Source of the DNA: JBFWVJ01 sp050246795
Lineage (GTDB): Bacteria > Patescibacteriota > Gracilibacteria > JAUYGZ01
DNA length: 64,000 bases
Assembly: GCA_050246795.1 (NCBI GenBank)
Contig: JBFWVJ010000005.1
Span: forward strand, 1 to 64,000
Direction of reading: 5' to 3'
Shown: in pieces, positions 26,649 to 34,242 of the stretch
Layout: each line of letters begins with the position of its first letter
Numbering within the stretch: position 1 is the stretch's first letter
Program-made: the position numbers and the translations under genes
The notes under the pieces: generated by a model
Databases searched by the model: none
Told to the model about the DNA's origin: nothing
The model's input: the letters and a program-made list of their open reading frames with translations, nothing else

Positions 26649-27626
26649 TTACCACAGCGGATGCCGGAGTTCGTCGAAGATGAGGTGGTAGTGCTTGAGG
26701 CACTGGCGAAGGCATGAAACATAGCCTTCTTCTCGATATTCGTATCCCCGTTTTTTGAGGAAGGTTACGATCTTTTCTCGTACTTTGCTAATGGCGTGAT
26801 TGGAAAGATGGGGGAAAAGATGGTGTTCGATATGCCCGTCCAAAAAGGCGTTGCCTCCCAAGATTTTCAGAAACCAGTTTGGTTTAATATTGCGGGTGGT
26901 TTTGCTTTGAAGGGTCATCCATTCGGGACGGGGTTCGGCATCAAAGTAGGGAAGTCCAATGTGGTTGAAAACAGCGATGTGGAGGAAGAGCGGGGCGAAG
27001 ATGCTGCGCATCACGAATACCAGCAGCAGTGAGATTCCCCAGCTATAACCTAATATCAGAAACAGCGAGGCTTGGCTGAGGTAGCCCAGGGTGGAGATGC
27101 TGAGATAGATCAAGAGTTCTATGGGGTTTTTCCTGAGGTGCCAGATGCTGCTGGCGATGATCCAGGGTACGACGACATATGGCATCAGGAAAAAGTAGAC
27201 ATATTTATGGAACCAAGGGACGTAAAAGAGCATGGGTTCTTTATTGATCACATTCGTGTGTGGATGGTGGGTTTCCACATGCCTCCAACGCCACCAATCA
27301 TGGCTTTTGCTCACCCAAAATTCGGTGAAGAAATAGGCCGCGAAGAGGTTCCAACGTCGAGATTTGGCCATGCTCTGATGGCTGGCTTCATGGATGCCGC
27401 TGATGCCGATGCTCGTAAAGGCATAGCTCATAATCGTGATTCCCAGGATCTGGAAGGCCAGGTGGGGGAGGGCAAAAATCAGCCAACCGCCAAAAAACAG
27501 CAGGAATTTTAATCCCGCTTTTACCCATTCGATGCCATGGGTTTCGTACCAGTTGAGTTTTTGCATGACCTCACGAATATCCTTTGAGAGTTCTTTGAAG
27601 TCATCAGGGGAAAGAGTGACGTCCAT
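26649..27626 (-). CDS. Membrane fatty-acid desaturase
   Basis: A 325-residue di-iron membrane desaturase. The three histidine boxes are HEASH (79-83), HVETHH (116-121) and HIEHH (265-269), with membrane segments at about 38-75, 140-165 and 172-215. It inserts double bonds into acyl chains of lipids or acyl-CoA/ACP, using O2 and a reductant. No cytochrome b5 domain is fused, and no ferredoxin gene is near. The likely role is tuning membrane fluidity; if the host cell makes few fatty acids itself, the substrate may be scavenged lipid. Regiospecificity cannot be read. Confidence 0.9.
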   Translation of the reverse strand: MDVTLSPDDFKELSKDIREVMQKLNWYETHGIEWVKAGLKFLLFFGGWLIFALPHLAFQILGITIMSYAFTSIGISGIHEASHQSMAKSRRWNLFAAYFFTEFWVSKSHDWWRWRHVETHHPHTNVINKEPMLFYVPWFHKYVYFFLMPYVVVPWIIASSIWHLRKNPIELLIYLSISTLGYLSQASLFLILGYSWGISLLLVFVMRSIFAPLFLHIAVFNHIGLPYFDAEPRPEWMTLQSKTTRNIKPNWFLKILGGNAFLDGHIEHHLFPHLSNHAISKVREKIVTFLKKRGYEYREEGYVSCLRQCLKHYHLIFDELRHPLW

Positions 27627-27720
27627 AAATGTAAAGTATAGATGACATTGTTTGGTTAAAGAGTATACGCAAAAACCCTTAAAAGTAAAGGGGATTGGTG
27701 TTTTTGAAAGCTTTGGGAGT

Positions 27721-28608
27721 TTAGTTTGTCCATCGAGCTGAGATTCCGCAAGGAAGAAGAATGCCCGAGCCGGTTTCTTTCAGCCCCAGTTCGTCGGAGC
27801 TGACCGTCCCTTTGAATTTTTTCAGGTTTAATTTGAGAATGTTCTCGACGACGGTGGGGGAGAAGCCGGTGGTATAGGAGTTCACCAGGAAAAACAGAGG
27901 CTGGTCAGATAAAACCTGAGCACAAAGTTTGATCAATTCAAAAAGTTGTTCTTCCACTTTCCAGATTTCCCCTTTAGGTCCCCGTCCATAGCTGGGGGGA
28001 TCCATGATGATGCCTTCGTATTTTTTTCCGCGGCGGATCTCGCGTTCGACAAATTTAAACACGTCGTCGGTGATATAGCGGATAGGAGCGTCTTTGAGTC
28101 CGGAGAGTTGAGCGTTTTGCTTGCAGCGAGTCACCATATTCTTCGCTGCGTCGACGTGGCAGACGCTGGCGCCAGCCTTGGCGCAGGCAACGGTGGCTCC
28201 GCCGGTGTAGGCGAAGAGATTGAGGACGTTGATAGTTGAGGGTTGAGAGTTGGGGGTTGAGGGTTTAATTCGCGATTGAATTTTTTCCGACATCCAGTCC
28301 CAGTTGGCGGCTTGTTCTGGAAACAACCCGGTGTGCTTGAAGCCCATGGTTTTTACCGAGAAGGTGAGGTCTTTGTAGTTGATGCTCCATTCTTCCGGCA
28401 GTTTTTTGTTGTATTTCCAAGCGCCGCCGCCTTCATTGCTGCGATGGTACCAAGCGTCCGGATTTTTCCATTTTGGATGCGGTTGCGAGAGCGGCCAGAT
28501 GATTTGTGGATCTGGTCGTCGCAAGACGAAGTTGCCCCAGCGTTCGAGCTTGTCGCCGTCGCCGGTGGCCAGGAGTTCGTAGTCGGTCCAGTTTTGGGCT
28601 ATGAGCAT
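27721..28608 (-). CDS. Class I SAM-dependent RNA methyltransferase, RlmI/RsmK-like
   Basis: A 295-residue Rossmann methyltransferase. I choose the ATG at 28608 (MLIAQNWTDYELLATGDGDK) over 28725, because the longer form overlaps the whole tail of the toxin gene. Motifs: NLFAYTGGATVACAKAGA (SAM-binding GxG), VDAAKNMV, and DPPSYGRG, as in 23S rRNA m5C1962 methyltransferase RlmI and relatives. The PUA domain of RlmI is missing. Just before the SAM strand the protein has a repeat-encoded PSTPNSQPST stretch (28235-28264). The target RNA is unknown. It follows the toxin gene closely, which may be chance. Confidence 0.85.
   Translation of the reverse strand: MLIAQNWTDYELLATGDGDKLERWGNFVLRRPDPQIIWPLSQPHPKWKNPDAWYHRSNEGGGAWKYNKKLPEEWSINYKDLTFSVKTMGFKHTGLFPEQAANWDWMSEKIQSRIKPSTPNSQPSTINVLNLFAYTGGATVACAKAGASVCHVDAAKNMVTRCKQNAQLSGLKDAPIRYITDDVFKFVEREIRRGKKYEGIIMDPPSYGRGPKGEIWKVEEQLFELIKLCAQVLSDQPLFFLVNSYTTGFSPTVVENILKLNLKKFKGTVSSDELGLKETGSGILLPCGISARWTN
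28235..28264. repeat. GTTGAGG minisatellite inside methyltransferase gene
   Basis: Four 7-8 bp units (GTTGAGG, GTTGAGA, GTTGGGG, GTTGAGG) encode PSTPNSQPST on the minus strand, immediately before the conserved VLNLFAYTGG. A 28-bp array (not a multiple of 3) must have been fixed in frame by the flanks. Confidence 0.75.
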
Positions 28609-28619
28609 ATGAGTGATTG

Positions 28620-28889
28620 CTAATCTTCGTAAATGGCGTGGGTGCCGATGCTGATGAAAAGAATACTGCTGTCCTCCATGGATTTGAAGATAATACGATG
28701 CTTTCGATCCAAGGAAATGCTCCAAAGGCCCTCCAGTTTACCTTTTAACTTATGAAGGCGCAATGATGGGTGGAAGGGATTTGCTCGAAAAAGCTCTTCT
28801 GTTTTAAGGGCTTTTTCTTTGATGCTTTTTGGAAGTTCTGTGAATTGTTTTCGGAAGTGTTGGCTCGTGTGAATGGTTTCTACTTTCAT
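28620..28889 (-). CDS. RelE/ParE-superfamily toxin
   Basis: An 89-residue protein with the RelE/YafQ-like fold: SQHFRKQFTELPKSIKEKA helices, a HKLKGKLEGLWSISLDRKHR strand region and RIIFKSMEDSSILFISIGTH at the end. RelE-type proteins cut ribosome-bound mRNA. Four bases separate it from the antitoxin, so both are on one transcript. Which residues are catalytic is not clear; an R/H-rich end (DRKHR, GTH) is compatible. Confidence 0.85.
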   Translation of the reverse strand: MKVETIHTSQHFRKQFTELPKSIKEKALKTEELFRANPFHPSLRLHKLKGKLEGLWSISLDRKHRIIFKSMEDSSILFISIGTHAIYED

Positions 28890-28893
28890 GGAG

Positions 28894-29118
28894 TTACATC
28901 AAATCTTGTAATGAGCTCAATTTTTTCGTTTTTCCAGACTTATATTCTTTCTCCGCTGCTTTGGCTATTTCGAGAAGTTCGTTTTCGGAAATAAGTTGTT
29001 GTTCAAGCTCCAAAGCGCTTAATACGTAAGCACTGGTCGTCTTTCCCATTCGCTTTGCTCGCTTTTCAATGGCTTTCTTTTTTTGTGGAGAAACAGAAAT
29101 GGTAATAATGGAACGCAT
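28894..29118 (-). CDS. Ribbon-helix-helix antitoxin
   Basis: A 74-residue protein starting MRSIITISVSPQKKKAIEKR, a beta strand plus two helices typical of RHH DNA-binding dimers, then an acidic/charged C-terminal tail (ENELLEIAKAAEKEYKSGKT) that would block the toxin. An AAGGG Shine-Dalgarno-like site precedes the ATG by 8 bp. It probably represses its own promoter through the palindrome at 29134-29153. Confidence 0.85.
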   Translation of the reverse strand: MRSIITISVSPQKKKAIEKRAKRMGKTTSAYVLSALELEQQLISENELLEIAKAAEKEYKSGKTKKLSSLQDLM

Positions 29119-29133
29119 ATTTTCACCCTTAAA

Positions 29134-29153
29134 TGTAATACAATTGTATTACA
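29134..29153. promoter_or_regulatory. Palindromic operator of the toxin-antitoxin operon
   Basis: TGTAATACAATTGTATTACA is a perfect 20-bp palindrome, 15 bp upstream of the antitoxin ATG. TACAAT within it could be the -10. This is the expected place for RHH antitoxin autorepression. Confidence 0.8.
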
Positions 29154-29254
29154 GGTTATCGCTTCATGCAAGGGTGATCTCTTTAAACTGCAATATCTGA
29201 GGAAAATCTGGTGTAATGAAGTGAATTTTAAATAAATATGGAAGAAAATCGTCG

Positions 29255-30241
29255 ATGTGCCGAGAGGGATCACGGTGGAGATATCCGGATGTTCCGCGAC
29301 TCCTGCAAATGGCAGCTCAGAGTGGTCCAGATCGTTTTGCGGAAGTATTGCACGCACATCGTGAAGAGATCCTTCGTCGTGCTGAAGAACTCTCAGTCCA
29401 TATCTATCCCAACAAAGCTGATGTGGTCTTGAGAGAATATTGCCCTGAAATCAATCTGGAGGAACAGTATAATGCTCGTTTGGCTGAACTGGCGGCTTGT
29501 GAGGTCGCACATCTCGATGAGCAAGGGAGGCCCAGCATCACCGCCATCGATGGCAATGAGTATCCAATTCCTACTTTGGAAGAAATTCGTGAGCGGCTTA
29601 CTTTAGAAAAAATTCGTTTGATCAGCGCTTTGCCTGAGCCGCGTATTATGCTCCTTGTTCCTTTTGGGATGTCATTGAAAGGGTTAGGAGGAAAAGTGAC
29701 CATGATTCCGGGGAATTTGGTTCTAGCACAGGATGAAATTTGTATTTACTATGATTCTGATGCTGGTCTTCCAAATAGAACAAATGGGCAAGACAAGCTT
29801 TTCTATGACCCCAAACGTTTTAAACCTCAAGACCACGGTGGTAAGAGTAAGCAGGAAATTCTCAAAGAGACCAACTGAGATTGGGATATCGTCTTTGTGG
29901 ATGGAAGACAAGAGGTCAATCCTGGTGGAAAGTATGCGACAGATCTTCTAAAAGACTATCAAAGTAAAGGTTGGGTTGGTTTTCGCCCCGAAGACGCTTG
30001 TGTTCTCCATTTATATGCCATCATGCAGGGGGTAACATTTGATCAAGCACGCCATATTTTCGATTTGGGAGCTTATTTGCCACACGTGTCTCTTGTTCAA
30101 GATCCAGGAATGAAATTCGATGACCAACATGTTCCGTGGTCTTATTGGGAGCCATACTTTAGAAATTCCTCTCTTTCTTTCGGTAATCCAAGAGCAGTTG
30201 ATTCACAAAATCATGGTTCTCGTCCTGCGGTAAGGATCTAA
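29255..30241 (+). pseudogene. Hypothetical protein gene interrupted by in-frame TGA
   Basis: Two open stretches in the same frame (29255-29878 and 29879-30241) are separated only by a TGA at 29876-29878. Together they would give about 328 residues. The joint reads KETN-stop-DWDIVFVDGRQE and the downstream part continues to a normal stop with no frame change. The upstream half has ILLRAEEL-like helices and a MLLVPFGMSLKGLGGK strand; the downstream half has GWVGFRPEDACVLHLYAIMQ. No known family. The true start is unsure: an ATG at 29238 is in another frame. It may be a recent nonsense mutation, a sequencing error, or two proteins. The end overlaps uvrB by 4 bp. Confidence 0.65.
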
Positions 30242-32265
30242 AGCTTCTGTTTCAACCCTTCGATCTCATCTCTGAGTTCAGCCGCCTTCTCAAAGTTCAA
30301 GTTCTCCACTTCGATCTGCATCTGCTGTTCGAGGGCGTTGATGAGTCGTGGCACTTCTTCTTTCGGCACTTTCTTCAGGTAGGCTTCTTTTTCTTTTCGA
30401 GATTCTTCAGCGGCATGTTTTTCCTGATCGACGATACTCTTCACCGCTTTGATAATGCTCTGTGGAGTAATGCCATGGTCTTCATTGTATTTTTGCTGGA
30501 TGGCTCGGCGGCGTTCGGTTTCTTCGATGGCGGCTTTCATGGCTTTGGTGAGATGGAGACCATCTTTGGTGGAAAAGTGGCCGAGTTCTTTGTCTTTTGG
30601 CGTGCTTTTACGAGTATAGAGCACCGCTGTTCCCGCGAGGTTACGAGCCGTACGGCCGATGGTCTGAATGAGCGCGTCTCGTGAGCGCAGGAAGCCTTCT
30701 TTGTCGGCGTCGAGGATGGCGACGAGGGAGACTTCCGGGAGATCAAGTCCTTCACGGAGGAGGTTGATCCCCACGATGATGTCGATTTCGCCGGTGCGGA
30801 GTTTTTGGAGGATTTGGATACGTTCCAGCGTGTCGACATCGGAGTGAAGGTACTGCACTTTCAGGTTTGCTTCTTTCAAGAACTCCGTCAGGTCTTCCGC
30901 CTGTTTCTTGGTCAGAGTCGTGACCAGAATTCTTTCACCGCGCTTCAATCTTGTTTGAATTTCATTCATCAAATCATCGATCTGGTGTTCTTTCGTTCGC
31001 ACATGAACGATCGGGTCCAGAAGGCCAGTTGGTCTAATAATTTGTTCAACAATTTGGCCTTTTTGACAGTGTTTGTACTCGTAGGGACCAGGAGTGGCCG
31101 AGACATAAATGGCTTGGTTGACATGGTCTTCAAACTCCTCAAAGTTGAGCGGCCGGTTGTCGTAGGCAGAGGGAAGTCGGAAGCCATGGGTGACGAGATT
31201 GTCTTTGCGGGATTTGTTCCCACCGAACATGCCTCCTATCTGTGGGATGCTGATGTGGGATTCGTCAATGATGAAGAGCGAGTCGTCCGGGAAGTAATCG
31301 AGCAAGGTCGCCGGCTGTTCACCTGGTTCTCGGTCACCGAAGTAGCGGACGTAGTTTTCGATCCCTGAGACATACCCGGTTTCGAGCAGCATTTCCACGT
31401 CGAATTCTGTTCGGCTCTTTATTCGTTCCGCTTCCACGATTTTGCCAATGTCTCGAAAGTATTTTACCTGCTGATCCAGTTCTTCGCGGATGCCGTCGAC
31501 CGCCTTTTTGATTTTTTCTTCTGTGGTCACGTTGTGTTTGGCCGGGAAGACCATCACCATGTCATGTTCCTTGATGATTTCTCCAGTAAATGGGTCGCAT
31601 TCGTGGATGGATTCGACATCATCACCCCAGAAATCGAGCTTGTAGATCGTGTCCTGAGAAGAAGGAAAAATCTCGATGCTGTCGCCGAGGACATGGAACA
31701 TCCCTTGCTTAAATTCCAAAGACGATCGTTTAAACTGGATGTCGGTCAGCTGGCGCAAGAGCTTGTCGCGCTGGATGCTTTGGCCTTTTTTCAGCGTAAT
31801 CGCCAGGCTTTGGTAGTCTTCCACAGGCCCGAGACCATAGATACAGGAGACAGAAGCCACGATGATGACATCACGACGGGTCAGCAGGCTTTGGGTCGCC
31901 TGATGGCGGTACTTGTCGATTTCTTCATTGATGGAGGCGTCTTTTTCGATATAGGTGTCGCTGTGGGCGATGTAGGCTTCGGGTTGATAGTAGTCGTAAT
32001 ACGAGACGAAGTAGCAGACGGAGTTATTGGGAAAAAATTCGCGAAACTCGCTGCAGAGCTGGGCGGCCAGGGTTTTGTTGTGGGCCAGCACGAGGGTGGG
32101 TCGCTGCACTTCGTTGATGATGTTGGCCATTGTGAAGGTCTTCCCCGAGCCGGTGACACCCAGGAGCGTTTGATGTTTCTCCTTGGAATTCAGTCCTTTT
32201 ACTAGCTTTTCAATGGCTTGTGGTTGGTCTCCGGTGGGTTTGAAGGGGGAATGGAGTTGGAACAT
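30238..32265 (-). CDS. uvrB: Excinuclease ABC subunit B
   Basis: UvrB is the damage-verifying helicase of nucleotide excision repair. It has 675 residues. Walker A GVTGSGKTFT lies near residue 35-44, the beta-hairpin region YYDYYQPEAY follows, then DESHISIPQIGGM (DEAD-box-like), the helicase motif INLLREGLDLPE, QTIGRTARN, and the C-terminal UVR domain (INALEQQMQIEVENLNFEKA) that binds UvrC. The four-base end overlap with the interrupted gene leaves no terminator space. A GTACGG array precedes the start. Confidence 0.97.
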   Translation of the reverse strand: MFQLHSPFKPTGDQPQAIEKLVKGLNSKEKHQTLLGVTGSGKTFTMANIINEVQRPTLVLAHNKTLAAQLCSEFREFFPNNSVCYFVSYYDYYQPEAYIAHSDTYIEKDASINEEIDKYRHQATQSLLTRRDVIIVASVSCIYGLGPVEDYQSLAITLKKGQSIQRDKLLRQLTDIQFKRSSLEFKQGMFHVLGDSIEIFPSSQDTIYKLDFWGDDVESIHECDPFTGEIIKEHDMVMVFPAKHNVTTEEKIKKAVDGIREELDQQVKYFRDIGKIVEAERIKSRTEFDVEMLLETGYVSGIENYVRYFGDREPGEQPATLLDYFPDDSLFIIDESHISIPQIGGMFGGNKSRKDNLVTHGFRLPSAYDNRPLNFEEFEDHVNQAIYVSATPGPYEYKHCQKGQIVEQIIRPTGLLDPIVHVRTKEHQIDDLMNEIQTRLKRGERILVTTLTKKQAEDLTEFLKEANLKVQYLHSDVDTLERIQILQKLRTGEIDIIVGINLLREGLDLPEVSLVAILDADKEGFLRSRDALIQTIGRTARNLAGTAVLYTRKSTPKDKELGHFSTKDGLHLTKAMKAAIEETERRRAIQQKYNEDHGITPQSIIKAVKSIVDQEKHAAEESRKEKEAYLKKVPKEEVPRLINALEQQMQIEVENLNFEKAAELRDEIEGLKQKL

Positions 32266-32311
32266 GGGGAGTAGGGTACGGAAGGTGGGAAAGGTAAGGA
32301 CGGTACGGAGG
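32266..32311. repeat. GGTACGGA minisatellite before uvrB start
   Basis: Four or five 9-10 bp units (GGGTACGGA, AGGTAAGGA, CGGTACGGA) begin at the uvrB ATG. An inverted set (32401-32440) lies before the divergent gene, so the two face each other across about 90 bp. Confidence 0.8.
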
Positions 32312-32400
32312 ATATGGGTTTTTCTGACAGATTGTAACGATAATCTTTGGCTTTTACAAGCGTCTTAGGCATGCTTTAATGTTTGAGAAGTTTCGGTTTT

Positions 32401-32440
32401 CCCTTCTCACCCTTCGTACCGTCCGTACCTTTCGTACCCT
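32401..32440. repeat. CCTTCGTACC minisatellite before PH-domain gene
   Basis: Units CCCTTCGTACC, GTCCGTACC and TTTCGTACC end 6 bp before the ATG at 32447. They mirror the array next to uvrB. Confidence 0.8.
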
Positions 32441-32446
32441 GCATTT

Positions 32447-33145
32447 ATGGCTCTCACCGCCCTTCATCGCTTCAACGAAGAAGACCTCAATCCCGGAGAA
32501 GTGATTATTTACCGGGCGCATTTGAATTTCATTGCTTTTCTTCTTTCGAGCAAATTTTTTATTCTTTCTTTGGCCGTTGGAATAGCTATTTTGGTGATTT
32601 CTTATCTCTATCGTGAAACCATTGGATTTCTCATCGATGGGACGATCACGGTGGGGGTGGTCTTGTTTGCGAGTGGATTTTTGCTCTGGGGCGGGATTAA
32701 GTTTTTTTATCGATTTATTGATTGGCTTTACGACGAAGATATCATCACGAATCAACGGGTGATTGATTACAATCAGAAATTTTTGTTTTCGAAGGACCTG
32801 ACGACGGCGAGCATGAAGTCGATTGAAAATATCATTCTGGTTCAGAAGGGCTTTATTCAGACCTTTTTTGATTTCGGGACCTTGGATGTGCAGACTTCCG
32901 CGAGTGTGACCCACGCGAGGCCAGGAGAGATCGGTCAGTATTTGGTGCTGAATGATATTTCCAGGCCCAGGAAGATTCAGCAGCTCATCGATGAGATCGC
33001 GTACCGCGTCAAAAAAGAAGTGGAAGTGGATCCGGATGAAGTCTTGATCAAGTGTGGGTTGAAAAAGGGGAGTTTGGAAGAATACTTTGTGGTGAAGAAG
33101 ACCAAAGGGTGGCAGGGACGGGTGAAGAAACTCATGAATTGGTAG
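32447..33145 (+). CDS. Membrane protein with bacterial PH domain (YdbS/YdbT-like)
   Basis: A 232-residue protein with two membrane helices (LLSSKFFILSLAVGIAILVI, about 30-50, and the LIDGTITVGVVLFASGFLLW segment, about 62-85). A bPH2-type domain follows with YDEDIITNQRVIDYNQKFLF, SMKSIENIILVQKGFIQ and FGTLDVQTSA. The C-terminal part (about 170-232) is basic and charged. Function of this family is poorly known; it may sit at the cytoplasmic membrane. The gene stands alone, divergent from uvrB. Confidence 0.8.
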   Translation: MALTALHRFNEEDLNPGEVIIYRAHLNFIAFLLSSKFFILSLAVGIAILVISYLYRETIGFLIDGTITVGVVLFASGFLLWGGIKFFYRFIDWLYDEDIITNQRVIDYNQKFLFSKDLTTASMKSIENIILVQKGFIQTFFDFGTLDVQTSASVTHARPGEIGQYLVLNDISRPRKIQQLIDEIAYRVKKEVEVDPDEVLIKCGLKKGSLEEYFVVKKTKGWQGRVKKLMNW

Positions 33146-33198
33146 AAGGTTGAGTAGTTCATGAATATTTCATATGATACAAGTACTTAATTTGGTCT

Positions 33199-33702
33199 AT
33201 GGGAGAAGTGCCGGATCGTTTGGAGAAGGAGGTGCCCTTTATTTTGGGCATCGATCGATCAGGAGAAACTCCGAGCTTTTCAACTCATCCAGAGAGATTT
33301 TCTGTGCCGGGACTTCTTTCTCCTCGTGGAAATGACGCCTCAAATCACTCGATGTTAGCTGCTCTCAAGGAAGTGGGAATCGATGGGTTGTTTGTAAATG
33401 ATGATGCATTGGGGAGGCCTTATTTGAGTGATCCGAATTGTCGAGGGCTCTTGTATCATGGACGAATCGAGGAGATGTCTGATACGGCACAATTAGTTGT
33501 TATGAGACGAGAACTGATATTTGTCTTACTTTTCAGTGAAAGTAATGTGCCGATGGAAATGAGAGAAACCGTGTCGCCGGTGATCGAAGGAGAGAGAGAT
33601 TTTTATACTCTTCCTGGTGACATCTATGCTGTCATAAAGCCTTTTGGCATCTTTCCTTTGGTTGCTTTTTTGCAGCGGCATCTTTCACAATTGCAAACAT
33701 GA
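33199..33702 (+). CDS. Hypothetical protein, first of a likely paralogous pair
   Basis: A 167-residue soluble protein of no recognised family. It has VPFILGIDRSG at the start, LKEVGIDGLF, ELIFVLLFSES and YAVIKPFGIFPLVAFLQRHL. The next gene repeats these blocks in the same order (PLVIGYDGKS, LDYYGIDTVF, RLVVMLYSDFD, LYGVDKYQGFNELIRFLVERL). The two overlap by 4 bp (ATGA) and are likely translated together. A Rossmann-like alternation of strands and helices is possible. See also 33699-34184. Confidence 0.7.
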   Translation: MGEVPDRLEKEVPFILGIDRSGETPSFSTHPERFSVPGLLSPRGNDASNHSMLAALKEVGIDGLFVNDDALGRPYLSDPNCRGLLYHGRIEEMSDTAQLVVMRRELIFVLLFSESNVPMEMRETVSPVIEGERDFYTLPGDIYAVIKPFGIFPLVAFLQRHLSQLQT

Positions 33703-34184
33703 TTTCCGCAGTTCACAAGCCATTGGTGATCGGATACGATGGGAAATCCAGTCCAGATTTTTTTGTGACGAATAACACGCATCACTATCCGCAGGCGCTT
33801 GGGCTTCATCACGACACGCTTGCATCAAATGACTTCTCCAACAAAGCCTTGGTGAGGTATTTGGACTATTATGGGATTGATACGGTTTTTTCATCCCGTT
33901 TAGCACGACTTACGAAGGAAATGCGTCATAGGGCGTTGGTATTTCTTTTTCATCCCCACGAGGATGAGAAAACGGGAACGGCTGAATTTATTCAAAACAT
34001 CCGTGGGCGATTGGTGGTGATGTTGTATTCTGATTTTGATCCCTTGAGAAACAGTCCCCGTTTTCCGGGATTTTCTTCAATCCATGTCCTTGAGGATGGG
34101 CTGTATGGTGTTGATAAGTATCAGGGATTTAATGAATTGATTCGTTTTTTGGTTGAGCGCCTTGTTTCCCAGCGGGTGGTGTAG
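33699..34184 (+). CDS. Hypothetical protein, second of a likely paralogous pair
   Basis: A 161-residue protein that shares block order with the gene before it: PLVIGYDGK, a 50-residue variable part, LDYYGIDTVF, a VVMLYSDFDPL strand and a C-terminal VDKYQGFNELIRFLVERL helix. Differences: it has a HHYPQALGLHHDT segment with several His, which the first protein lacks. Starts in the ATGA overlap. Function unknown. Confidence 0.7.
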   Translation: MISAVHKPLVIGYDGKSSPDFFVTNNTHHYPQALGLHHDTLASNDFSNKALVRYLDYYGIDTVFSSRLARLTKEMRHRALVFLFHPHEDEKTGTAEFIQNIRGRLVVMLYSDFDPLRNSPRFPGFSSIHVLEDGLYGVDKYQGFNELIRFLVERLVSQRVV

Positions 34185-34242
34185 ATGGTGTTGCAAGCAG
34201 CCGCCATTTTGTTAGCATGTTTTTGACTTATTTCAGCGTCTT

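Noticed and set aside
29876..29878. TGA recoded as Gly, as in Gracilibacteria
   Set aside because: Many genes here end on TGA at sensible places, including the ATGA overlap at 51618-51621 and the rarA end directly beside yqeY. Only one gene has an internal TGA.
32266..32446. LexA/SOS box for uvrB
   Set aside because: I found no CTG-N10-CAG or GAAC-N4-GTTC type site.
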